Shown in pieces: positions 50,115-58,484 of a DNA stretch of 64,000 bases. The position numbers and the translations under genes are program-made. This DNA comes from Haloglomus litoreum (GTDB lineage: Archaea > Halobacteriota > Halobacteria > Halobacteriales > Haloarculaceae), in NCBI RefSeq assembly GCF_029338515.1, contig NZ_CP119988.1:2914001-2978000 (forward strand). Reading direction: 5' to 3'. Below the pieces are notes generated by a model. The model worked only from the letters and a program-made list of their open reading frames with translations. It made no database searches and was not told where the DNA came from. How positions within the stretch are numbered: position 1 is the stretch's first letter; every line of letters starts with the position of its first letter.

Positions 50115-51125
50115 CTACCTCTGAAGACGAGCCACCGTCTCATCTTTAGTCTCTTCAACTTCGACTAACCCATCATCAGCCAGATCCGAGAGCAGTTCTC
50201 GAAGCCAGTCTCGACCGTGGTCGCCGTCTGGTGAATAGTCCACGCGGATTCGATGACCGAGGGTATCGAGAGTCATCTCGTCATAGTTACCGAGGAGTTT
50301 GATGATTCGCCCGCGGAACTGCCGGCGACTCCCCTCGAAGCTCGGTTGTGTGGGTACGTCGGGCGCGGTGAAGTCACCGGTCTGGTAGGCGTGACACCAT
50401 TCGCGCCAGGGACACCCAGCCTCGTCACATCGTGGTTTCTTCCCGCAGGCAACACCGCCGAGTTCCATAATCGCGTTGTTCCAGATTCGGGACTCTCCAG
50501 CTGGCATAAGGGCGTTCGCAACGGTTTCGTAGTCTGGATCGTCCGCATTATGGATTTCTGCAAACGCGCGGTGGAGCACGCGCTTGACGTTCGTATCGAC
50601 CACGGCATCGCCCTGGTTGAACGCGAAGGAGGCGACCGCGTTCGCAGTGTACGGGCCGACACCCATCAGCTCCTGCAGGCGCTCGGGCGTCCGGGGGAAC
50701 GCGCCCGCCTCGACCCCCTCGACCTCGCCCTCGACGACCTGCCGGGCGGCCTCGTGGAGGTACTTCGCGCGGTTGTTGTAGCCCAGCGAGTGGTCCGTCC
50801 AGAAGCCGACCACGTCGGCGCGGTCGGCGGCCGCGAGGGTCTCGACGGTGGGCCACTCGTCGAGGAAGTCGTGCCAGGCCTCGACGACACGGTCGAGCTG
50901 GGTCTGCTGGCTCATCACCTCCGAGACGAGGATCTCGTACGGGTCCTCGGTCTCCCGCCACGGGAACGAGCGGTGGTCGGCCTCGTACCACGCGACGAGC
51001 GCCTCGCGGACCCGCTCGACCGCTTCCGGGTCGTCGGGGAGCGCGGGGGCGTCGCCGTCCTCGCGGGCAGCGCCCGCTGTGGTGCCATCGGGGAGTTCCT
51101 CGGACGCTGGCCCGGCGTCTGTCAT
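50115..51125 (-). CDS. mutY: A/G-specific adenine glycosylase MutY-type, chimeric 3' end
   Basis: 336-aa base-excision-repair glycosylase that removes adenine mispaired with oxidised or normal guanine. Catalytic Glu69 (SEVMSQQTQ), HhH-GPD motif LMGVGPYTANAVASFAF with Asp177 (VVDTNVKR), and the iron-sulfur Cys (227, 233, 238, 244) are all present. The C-terminal domain is short. From about 50573 to 51125 the DNA is GC-rich like the chromosome; from 50115 to 50572 it is lower in GC and close to copy 2. The gene is thus a chimera joined at residues RAF (186-188). Full length, so probably functional. Confidence 0.92.
   Translation of the reverse strand: MTDAGPASEELPDGTTAGAAREDGDAPALPDDPEAVERVREALVAWYEADHRSFPWRETEDPYEILVSEVMSQQTQLDRVVEAWHDFLDEWPTVETLAAADRADVVGFWTDHSLGYNNRAKYLHEAARQVVEGEVEGVEAGAFPRTPERLQELMGVGPYTANAVASFAFNQGDAVVDTNVKRVLHRAFAEIHNADDPDYETVANALMPAGESRIWNNAIMELGGVACGKKPRCDEAGCPWREWCHAYQTGDFTAPDVPTQPSFEGSRRQFRGRIIKLLGNYDEMTLDTLGHRIRVDYSPDGDHGRDWLRELLSDLADDGLVEVEETKDETVARLQR
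50563..50572. repeat. mutY junction core, copy 3 (inside intact gene)
   Basis: AACGCGCGGT at the point where base composition of mutY changes from island-like (left) to chromosomal (right). Confidence 0.65.
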
Positions 51126-51237
51126 CGTCGGGACTCCGCGTGGACGGTACTTTCCGGTGGCGGTTCCGGGCGGTCGTCACCTGACCCGTGACCCGTCGAG
51201 GCGAAAAGCTCAGGCGGCCGGCCACCCGGGAACGACC

Positions 51238-51429
51238 ATGCACACGACCGGTCGGCTCCTCGTCCTGGCAGTCGCCTGCCTCGTGGTGGCCTGGCTCGCG
51301 GGCCGGTTCGTCGGCGTCACCGCCGGGATGGCGCTCACCGTGCTCGGACTCCTGTTCGTCGTGGCCGCCATCGCCAACTCCTACCTGGCCGATGTCCGCG
51401 AGGGCTACCGCTCGGGGCGAGAGGAGTGA
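51238..51429 (+). CDS. small two-span membrane protein
   Basis: 63-aa protein with two hydrophobic spans (about residues 6-24 and 28-47) and a charged end DVREGYRSGREE. ATG 51238. Divergent from mutY, 112 nt apart. No family recognised; membrane location inferred. Confidence 0.55.
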   Translation: MHTTGRLLVLAVACLVVAWLAGRFVGVTAGMALTVLGLLFVVAAIANSYLADVREGYRSGREE

Positions 51430-51511
51430 ACGGCAGGAGGGCCGACGCTACGCGTCGTGGGTGTCGAAAGCGAGAAACGCAGGAGAGATCCGCGGAAGAA
51501 CTCCTACCGGG

Positions 51512-52093
51512 TCAGCCCAGCAGCAGGCGGAGCCAGCGGTTGTTCTGGACGAACTCGGTCTTCTCGAGGTAGGCGTCCAGGCCGAGGATGCGGCCCGAGC
51601 CGACCGCGCCGAGACCGAACAGGAGGGCCGCGTAGACGAGGTGGTCGTCGACGACCCAGCCGTGCGCGACCGGGAGTCCGGCCATGATGCCGCCCGTCAG
51701 GCTGGCGAGCCAGAAGAACATCATCATGACGGCGCCCCAGAACGCGTTCCAGCGCACCGCCGCGCCGATGATGAGGCCGAAGCCGGTCAGGGTCAGGCCC
51801 CACATGACGAGGATGTCGATGAGCGGCATTCCCGCCATGCTCGCGAAGAACCCGGTCAGCGGGTTCCCCTCGGGGATGGCGTTGAGCAGGAAGCCCGACG
51901 CGGTCCAGTTGTTCTCCGGGTTCGCGTCGAGGTACGTGACGAGCTTGGTGAGTCCGCCCTGGAGGAGGACCCAGCCCATGACGACCCGCATCGAGACCAG
52001 CGCGTAGCCGATCCAGTGTTCGCTGTACTCGAAGTGCGCCTCACGGCCGAATATCTCCGTGTCGACCTGCCGGGTTGTGTTCTTGGTTGACAT
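51512..52093 (-). CDS. DoxX family membrane protein
   Basis: 193-aa protein with four hydrophobic spans. The DoxX pattern is visible: ALVSMRVVMGWVLLQGGLTKL near residue 32, a GxxxxxGAAVRWNAFWGAVMM stretch in the middle and VVDDHLVYAALLFGLGAVGSGRILGLD at the end. Related proteins are subunits of quinol oxidases or thiosulfate:quinone oxidoreductases, but free-standing DoxX proteins are mostly unassigned. ATG 52093. Confidence 0.85.
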   Translation of the reverse strand: MSTKNTTRQVDTEIFGREAHFEYSEHWIGYALVSMRVVMGWVLLQGGLTKLVTYLDANPENNWTASGFLLNAIPEGNPLTGFFASMAGMPLIDILVMWGLTLTGFGLIIGAAVRWNAFWGAVMMMFFWLASLTGGIMAGLPVAHGWVVDDHLVYAALLFGLGAVGSGRILGLDAYLEKTEFVQNNRWLRLLLG

Positions 52094-52322
52094 CGTGGTT
52101 CACCTTACGGATAGGTGTAGGACGGATACCCATATCACCCTGAATGATGATTCCAAATACCTGAGAATTGCACCACAGCGTGGCGATTCCGCCCTACTCG
52201 CCCCTGGGCGCTCCGCGAGCGGAACGCTGGTCGACCGACCGAGCCATCGGTAGGACGAGATTGCCGCACTGATAACTGGATAATACCATAAGGTAATAGT
52301 CCGGTGGCACCGGGAGGTCGGC

Positions 52323-52986
52323 ATGGGCTTCACGGACGAACTCGAGCCGCTCCACGACGAGGTCGTCACCGGCATCGTCGACCATCCGATGGTCGCGGGC
52401 ATCGGGGACGGGACGCTCGAGCCGGAACCGTTCCGGCGGTGGGTGCGACAGGACTACGTCTACCTGGTCGAGTACAACCGCGTGTTCGCCCTCGGCGCGG
52501 CGAAGGCCCGACCTCGACCGGATGCGGACCTTCGCCGAGCTCCTGCACGAGACGCTACACACGGAGATGGACCTCCACCGGTCGTACGCCGCCGAGTTCG
52601 ACATCTCCGAGGCCGAGCTGGAGGCCACCGACCCGGCGCCGACCACGCGCGGGTACACGGACTTCCTCGTCCGGGTGGCCGCGCTGGGCTCGTTCGGGGA
52701 CCTGGTCGCGGCCCTGCTGCCGTGCATGTGGGGGTTCAACGAGACGGCCGAGCGGCTCGCGGCCGACGGCCTCCCGGACGAGGAGCGGTACGCGGCATGG
52801 ATCCGCACGTACCGGGACGACGAGTTCGCCGAGCTGGCCGACTGGTGCCGGGCGCTGCTGGACGAGGTCGCCGCGGGCGCGCCCGACCGGACCCGCGAGC
52901 GGTACCGGGACCTGTTCTACACCTCCGCGCGGTACGAGTACCGGTTCTGGGACGCCGCGTACCGCGACGAGCGGTGGGGTGTCTGA
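52323..52986 (+). pseudogene. TenA family (thiaminase II-like) gene, frameshifted
   Basis: The first frame from ATG 52323 encodes a TenA N-terminus (MGFTDELEPLHDEVVTGIVD, then WVRQDYVYLVEYNRVFALGAAKA). From about 52510 the homology continues in another frame (DLDRMRTFAELLHETLHTEM to FWDAAYRDERWGV, stop at 52986). Restoring two bases near GCCCGACC (probably a lost CG of CGCG) would rejoin the frames. TenA proteins salvage thiamine pyrimidine or act as aminohydrolases. It is either a recent pseudogene or a sequencing error in a GC-rich run. Confidence 0.8.
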
Positions 52987-53055
52987 ACGACGACGGCCGC
53001 CCCCTCGCCCGCGGACAGCACAGGCCTCAAGCCCGTCGGCGGCGTCGGCCCGGGT

Positions 53056-53391
53056 ATGAGTCTCGACGAGCTGTCCACCGATATCGAGTCGACCTACGCC
53101 GACCTCGGCGACGAACTGGACGTGTCGCTGGACCGGGAGACCCGCAACGAGCTGGCGCTGCTGGCGGCGGCCTACGACCCGGACGACATGGACGAACTCG
53201 TCCGGCGGGGCATCCATATGCTGTTCCAGTCGGCCGTCGACACCGGGAACGTGGACTTCCACCTCCGCTCGGCGTACGACGTCACCTACGACGAGTACCT
53301 TTCGGGGATGACCTACGAGGAGATGACCGGCGGTGCCGGTGGCGTCGGTGGGCCACCCGAGCGAGACGATACGCGGCGCTACCAGCAGTGA
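53056..53391 (+). CDS. haloarchaeal conserved hypothetical protein
   Basis: 111-aa acidic protein, mostly helical by composition (ETRNELALLAAAYDPDDMDE, then a LVRRGIHMLFQSAVDTG segment) with a Gly-rich tail. ATG 53056. No membrane span or known motif. The pattern of an N-terminal dimerising helix followed by YDVTYDEYLSGMTYEEM is not one I can name. Confidence 0.6.
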   Translation: MSLDELSTDIESTYADLGDELDVSLDRETRNELALLAAAYDPDDMDELVRRGIHMLFQSAVDTGNVDFHLRSAYDVTYDEYLSGMTYEEMTGGAGGVGGPPERDDTRRYQQ

Positions 53392-53447
53392 GGACCCTCG
53401 AAAACGCTCTCCCACGGCTCGTGTCCGGGCAGTCGGTCGTCGGGCGT

Positions 53448-54263
53448 TCAGGCCGCCGCCAGTGAGGACTGCGCGGCGGCGACCAGTTCGTCGATATCGA
53501 GCTCCTGGAGCTCCTCGTCGTGGAGCAGGAGGCGGAGGCGCGGGCGCCCGACGTCGATGGGGACCTTCTCCGTGTCGATGAGGTCGACCTCCTCGAGCCG
53601 CGTCTTCGTTCGCGAGAACGTCGCCTTCGACGCGATGCCGATGTCCTCGCCCCACTTGCTGACATCGTACAGCAGTTCGCGGTTCCTGGCCGCGACGAGC
53701 AGGCTGATGGTCACCTCGTCGAGCCCCTCACCGTCGCCACGCGCCGTCTCAAGCGTCGCGAGCATGGCGTCGAAGTCGTCGGCCGCCTCGGGGCCGAGCG
53801 ACTCGCGCAGCGTCTCGCGGACCCGGGAGATGGCCGGCGTCCGGAGGTTGTACGGCTCGGCGCTCTCCCAGGCGCCGGCGTACTCGTCGTAGGCGCCGTC
53901 GACGAACTCGTCGTCCTCCGTCGGGATGGCGGCCGCACGGCCGCCCGCCGTCACGAGCGCGGCCACGGCGTCCGCGGTCACCAGCAGCGTGTTGTCACCG
54001 TTCTGGTAGGTCCGGAGCTCGAGCCGGCCGGCCTCGATGAGGTCGGCGGCGTTGCTTCCCACGATGAAGTCGTCCATGACGTCCTTCAGGACCGCCCCGT
54101 CGGCCAGCAGTCGGACCGTCGGCCCACCGTCGGGAGAGAGGACCTCGACCAGTTCCTCGACGGTCTCCGGGGCCGGATTCACCACGAAGACGGTCTCGTC
54201 TACGCCGACGAGTGCCTCGGTGAGCACGTCGGCGATACTGTTCTCGAGTAGATTGGCGTCCAT
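53448..54263 (-). CDS. tbsP: transcriptional regulator TbsP
   Basis: 271-aa haloarchaeal regulator (family formerly DUF5821). The first ~150 residues form an alpha/beta domain (MDANLLENSIADVLTEAL, RLLADGAVLKDVMDDFIVG). The C-terminal part has the highly conserved segments LDEVTISLLVAARNRELLYD and GEDIGIASKATFSRTKTRLEE with the HTH, ending VPIDVGRPRLRLLL. TbsP is known from Haloferax volcanii as a regulator of glycolytic/gluconeogenic enzyme genes; the same role here is inferred. ATG 54263. Confidence 0.88.
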   Translation of the reverse strand: MDANLLENSIADVLTEALVGVDETVFVVNPAPETVEELVEVLSPDGGPTVRLLADGAVLKDVMDDFIVGSNAADLIEAGRLELRTYQNGDNTLLVTADAVAALVTAGGRAAAIPTEDDEFVDGAYDEYAGAWESAEPYNLRTPAISRVRETLRESLGPEAADDFDAMLATLETARGDGEGLDEVTISLLVAARNRELLYDVSKWGEDIGIASKATFSRTKTRLEEVDLIDTEKVPIDVGRPRLRLLLHDEELQELDIDELVAAAQSSLAAA

Positions 54264-54457
54264 GATAGCTGGGTCTATCTACGAGGTGAACTCTATATTA
54301 ATTTATTGGATAATTGTAAGGAACGGGGCGTTCGTGGTCAGAGGGCCGTATAGACGGCGGAGTGGGGAGGTCTCGCCGGACGGGAGGTGGACGAGCGTAG
54401 CTCGAGGCGGCAGAAGAAACCCCCGACATATCCGGGAGAACCCGGACACGCGAGCGG

Positions 54458-56815
54458 TCAGTCGCACCGGCTCGAGAGCTCCGCCGCGAGTTCGGTCGAC
54501 CAGCGGAGGTCGCCGTCGTAGTAGGCCGGGACGGACCGCTCGCTGAGCAGGTCGATGGCTGCGTCGTGGCCCAGTTCCGTCCGTGCCGGCCGCCCGTGCA
54601 GGCGGTCGTTGTCGTCGAACGGTGAGCGGTGGCTCCTGCCCGGGGCGTCCGCCGAGAGGACCTCCTGGACGATCTCGAAGCCCGCGTCGGTCTCGGAGAC
54701 CTGCAGCACGGCGGGCGCTGCGGCCGGGACCAGCGCGTACGTCCCGTCGCCGACGACGGCGTAGTCGCTCCCCATCAGGATCTGCTGGCGGGCGAGCGAG
54801 AGCGCCCGCTCGAACCCGACGCCGTGGATGAGCAATCGGGCGAACGCCGTCCCGACCGTCGCGGCGTGCCGGTCCAGCACCGTCGTCAGCGTCACCGCTC
54901 CCGCGACGCTCCCACGCTCGACGAGACGCTGTCCCTGCTGGTAGGAGCCACACGCGTTCAGGAAGAACGTCCGCGCCCGGACCGTCTCCACGTCGGCCAC
55001 GTCGAGGTAGCCGTCGCGACAGCGCAGCCCGTCGCGCTCGCAGTGGCCGATGTAGTGGACGAAGTCGCGGGGCTCGCCGAGGAGGTCCGCCAGGGACCGT
55101 CGGTCCAGCGAGCCGTGGACGGTCACGTCGACCGGGAGGTCGGCCGCCCGCTCCCGGTAGATGTCGGCGACGGCCTGCTCGCCCGTCAGGTCGGCATCGT
55201 TGCAGACCACGGCGATGTCGAGCGTTCCCGGCCGGTCACGGCGGGCGGCCAGCCGGTTCCGGTACGCCTCGGGATTGGATTTGAACGCCTCGATGGGGGT
55301 CCCATCGGCGAGCCAGCCGTGGAGCCGCGCGTCCCGGAGCTCCGGCGCGAGCCGGTCGGCGGTCGCCACGTCGCCGGCCGAGCGGGTCATCCCACCACCG
55401 GCCGGTCGGTCCCCCGCCACGTCGCCGGCCGAGCGGGTCATCCCACCACCGGCCGGTCGGTCCCCCGCCACGTCGCCATCCGTCGGGTCACCCGGACGCC
55501 CAGTCGGGTCGCCGGACGCCCGTCCGGAGACGGGCGCCGGACCCACACCGGGGCCACGGTAGAACCCGTCGAGCGCCCGTCGGAGCAGCGATCCGCCGTC
55601 GAGTTCCGACGCGGCCGCCGGGTAGACGAGACTCAACCGATCGAGCAGGTAGGGGAGACAGCGGGCCGTCCGCGTCCCGCCGTCCACGTAGGTCGCCAGC
55701 GGCCAGGCGGGGAACTCGCTCTCGATGGGGGCGAACGGGGCGTCCAGATACGCGGCTAGTCGCCCGGCCGGCGACAGCGACCGTGCGGTCGCCGCCTCGA
55801 TACCGACCCGGTCCAGCAGGTCGGCGCCCGCGAGCCGCTCGCCCGGCCGGTCGCGGGTCAGACAGTCGAGGACGAACACGCGGCGGAGCAGTCCCCCAAC
55901 CTCGTCGGCGAACGGTCCCTCGGCGGCCGGGAGCGGCCGGTCGATGCCCGCGTCGGCCGCGACGAGCCGTGGCCGGTTCCGGCCCTCGTCGACCGTCACC
56001 CGGGCACCCAGGTAGAACGCCAGCGGTGCCGCGAGACAGCACGTCGACATCGCCGCCGGGAGCCGGAGTTCGATACCCGTCTCCGGCGTGGCCTCCCGCA
56101 CCGCCGTAGGCACGTCCAGGTCGCCGAAGGCCACGAGCGGCGGGTGGCCGCGGCGTCCCGGATGCGACCGCCCGGGACCCATCGTCCCGAGTGCCGACGA
56201 GGCGTGCGTGAGCGCGGTCGCGACACCGGCCGGCGTGGCCGGGACGGTCACCGTCGGCGGGTCCGGAGCGGCCTCGCGGAACCCGACCGTGACGAGCGTG
56301 GGGTCGTCGAAGGCGACCGTTACCCGCGGCTCTTCGGCCGTGGCGGGCGCGGCACCGCCCGCTCGCCGGCCGCCCCCCTCGCCACGCCAGCCAGCCGCGT
56401 CCCGCCCGCCCCCTCCGACCCCCACGTCGCGCCCGCTCCCGGCTCCCGCGCCGCTCCCGTCGGGGAGCGCGGGGGGGCGCACGTCGGCCTCGCCGTCGAA
56501 CCGAATGATCGTCTCGACCGCACCGTCCGTCGCGACCAGCGCCTCGCCGTCGCCGAGCGAGACCCGGTCGCCAGCCGCCCGGGTGCGTGCCGGACACCGG
56601 ACCGAGACGGTCGCCGCGGGGAGCGTGAGGCGGGCCACCCGGCCACCGAGCCGCGCGTCGACCGGGAACGGGAGCGGCGGCGGCGCGTCCGGCGGGGCCC
56701 GCTGCCAGCCGTCGGTCTCGAGGTGGACCGACCCCTGGCGGCCGTGTGCGGCTATCCACCCCCCTGACGTGGCACACCACACCATCTGTAGAGCGTCTCT
56801 CGGGTGGCCGACCAT
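54458..56815 (-). CDS. CHAT-domain (caspase-like) protein
   Basis: 785-aa protein whose last third (about 500-720) is a CHAT peptidase-like domain: the catalytic His591 in HYIGHCERDG and Cys622 in FFLNACGSYQQG occur at the expected spacing and context, followed by the substrate-pocket helix AVTLTTVLDRHAATVGTAFARLL. The N-terminal 450 residues are unknown. A low-complexity region holds two exact 17-residue repeats (GDVAGDRPAGGGMTRSA). CHAT proteases act in bacterial defence or signalling pathways; haloarchaeal roles are unassigned. ATG 56815, divergent from glyA. Confidence 0.8.
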   Translation of the reverse strand: MVGHPRDALQMVWCATSGGWIAAHGRQGSVHLETDGWQRAPPDAPPPLPFPVDARLGGRVARLTLPAATVSVRCPARTRAAGDRVSLGDGEALVATDGAVETIIRFDGEADVRPPALPDGSGAGAGSGRDVGVGGGGRDAAGWRGEGGGRRAGGAAPATAEEPRVTVAFDDPTLVTVGFREAAPDPPTVTVPATPAGVATALTHASSALGTMGPGRSHPGRRGHPPLVAFGDLDVPTAVREATPETGIELRLPAAMSTCCLAAPLAFYLGARVTVDEGRNRPRLVAADAGIDRPLPAAEGPFADEVGGLLRRVFVLDCLTRDRPGERLAGADLLDRVGIEAATARSLSPAGRLAAYLDAPFAPIESEFPAWPLATYVDGGTRTARCLPYLLDRLSLVYPAAASELDGGSLLRRALDGFYRGPGVGPAPVSGRASGDPTGRPGDPTDGDVAGDRPAGGGMTRSAGDVAGDRPAGGGMTRSAGDVATADRLAPELRDARLHGWLADGTPIEAFKSNPEAYRNRLAARRDRPGTLDIAVVCNDADLTGEQAVADIYRERAADLPVDVTVHGSLDRRSLADLLGEPRDFVHYIGHCERDGLRCRDGYLDVADVETVRARTFFLNACGSYQQGQRLVERGSVAGAVTLTTVLDRHAATVGTAFARLLIHGVGFERALSLARQQILMGSDYAVVGDGTYALVPAAAPAVLQVSETDAGFEIVQEVLSADAPGRSHRSPFDDNDRLHGRPARTELGHDAAIDLLSERSVPAYYDGDLRWSTELAAELSSRCD
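55365..55477. repeat. 51-bp tandem repeat in the CHAT gene
   Basis: A 51-bp unit starting GCCACGTCGCC occurs at 55365, 55416 and, partially, 55467. It encodes the 17-residue repeat in frame, so copy-number change would not break the gene. Confidence 0.9.
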
Positions 56816-56922
56816 AGAACTACCGCCACGAACTGCCGGGGCTTTTTACCCGCTCCGTGGCTCTCCCGTCCGGATTGCCGCAGACGGGAAGCTACTTCCG
56901 CCACCACTCCCGACGTTGCTGT

Positions 56923-58176
56923 ATGTACGACCGCGTCCGCGAGACCGACCCGGCGGTGGCCGACGCCCTCGCCGGCGAGGTGGACCGCCAGCGCGAGACC
57001 CTCGCGATGATCGCCTCCGAGAACCACGTCTCCCCCGCGGTGCTGGAGGCGCAGGGGTCGGCGCTCACCAACAAGTACGCCGAGGGCTACCCCGGCGAGC
57101 GCTACTACGCCGGCTGTGAGTTCGCCGACACGGTGGAGGAACTTGCCATCGAGCGCGCGACGGAGCTCTGGGGCGCAGAGCACGTCAACGTCCAGCCCCA
57201 CTCCGGCACGCAGGCGAACATGGGCGTCTACCTCGCGATGCTCTCGCCCGGCGACAAGATCCTCAGCCTCGACCTGAACCACGGTGGCCACCTCTCGCAC
57301 GGCCACCCCGCGAACTTCACCGGCCAGACCTACGAGGTCGAGCAGTACGAGGTCGACCCCGAGACGGGCTACATCGACTACGACGCGCTCCGCGAGCACG
57401 CCGAGCGGTTCGACCCGGACATCGTCGTCTCGGGCTACTCCGCGTACCCACGTGAGGTCGAGTTCGAGCGCGTCCAGGCGGCCGCGGACGCCGTCGACGC
57501 CTACCACCTCGCCGACATCGCCCACATCACCGGGCTCGTCGCCGCCGGCGAGCACCAGTCACCGGTCGGCGTCGCGGACTTCGTCACCGGCTCGACGCAC
57601 AAGACCATCCGCGCCGGTCGCGGCGGCATCATCATGACCGACGAGGAGTACGCGAGCGACATCGACCCCGCCGTCTTCCCCGGCGGCCAGGGCGGCCCCC
57701 TGATGCACAACATCGCCGGCAAGGCCGTCGGCTTCAAGGAGGCGCTCCAGCCCGAGTTCGATGAGTACGCCGCGCAGGTCGTCGACAACGCGGAGGCGAT
57801 GGCCGAGGTGTTCGCCGACCACGGCCTGAAGGTCGTCTCCGGCGGCACGGACACCCACCTCGTCCTCGTCGACCTCCGGGAGTCGCACCCGGACCTCTCG
57901 GGCGGCACCGCGGAGGAGGCGATGGAGGAGTGCGGCCTCGTGCTGAACGCCAACACCGTCCCGGACGAGAGCCGCTCGCCGTTCGACCCCTCGGGTATCC
58001 GCGTCGGGACGCCCGCGCTCACCACGCGCGGCATGGGCGAGGACGCCGTCCAGGAGGTCGCACACCTCATCTGCGACGTGCTCGACGACCACGACAGCCA
58101 GGACACCCTGGACGCCGTTGCCGAGCAGGTCGACGCGCTCTGTGCGGACTACCCGCTGTACGAGGACCTGGAGTAG
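56923..58176 (+). CDS. glyA: serine hydroxymethyltransferase
   Basis: 417-aa PLP enzyme interconverting serine and glycine with a pterin C1 carrier. Segments: IASENHVSPAVLEAQGSALTNKYAEGYPG, NVQPHSGTQANMGVY, DLNHGGHLSHG, and the PLP lysine Lys227 in TGSTHKTIRAGRGG. Length and order are normal. ATG 56923 was chosen; longer forms run into the intergenic region shared with the divergent CHAT gene, where CTTTTTAC at about 56842-56849 is a TATA-like candidate. Confidence 0.96.
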   Translation: MYDRVRETDPAVADALAGEVDRQRETLAMIASENHVSPAVLEAQGSALTNKYAEGYPGERYYAGCEFADTVEELAIERATELWGAEHVNVQPHSGTQANMGVYLAMLSPGDKILSLDLNHGGHLSHGHPANFTGQTYEVEQYEVDPETGYIDYDALREHAERFDPDIVVSGYSAYPREVEFERVQAAADAVDAYHLADIAHITGLVAAGEHQSPVGVADFVTGSTHKTIRAGRGGIIMTDEEYASDIDPAVFPGGQGGPLMHNIAGKAVGFKEALQPEFDEYAAQVVDNAEAMAEVFADHGLKVVSGGTDTHLVLVDLRESHPDLSGGTAEEAMEECGLVLNANTVPDESRSPFDPSGIRVGTPALTTRGMGEDAVQEVAHLICDVLDDHDSQDTLDAVAEQVDALCADYPLYEDLE

Positions 58177-58484
58177 TCCCGCGTCCCGCGAAGGGATTCC
58201 CGTTCGGAGTGTCCGACTGGTTGGAAACGACCAGAACACAGAGCCTAGTAATCCAACAACTCCACTACCACACACATCATCTTCGAAGATATTATACAAA
58301 TCTATAAATTCTCTAATTATCCTCTAACGATAGCAGGAGGGCCCCGGCCAGCCAGCACGGCACCGGGCGCACCAGCCGGCACCGGTACCGACGGCGCCAC
58401 GGGCCGGTCGGTCGGCATCGTCCGGACCGTGACCGAGAGTGGTCGTCATCGAACTTTTCCGTCCGAAGAGGGAATCGTCGTTCG
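58177..58484. other. AT-rich intergenic region after glyA
   Basis: 308 nt without a gene. An AT island (about 58230-58330) contains a perfect palindrome ATCTTCGAAGAT (58279-58290) and several TATA-like runs. It may terminate glyA transcripts or serve the kinase gene at 58485, although the best box lies far upstream of that start. Confidence 0.4.

Noticed and set aside
55365-55477. CRISPR-like array in the CHAT gene
   Set aside because: Head-to-tail 51-bp tandem repeats without spacers, in frame.
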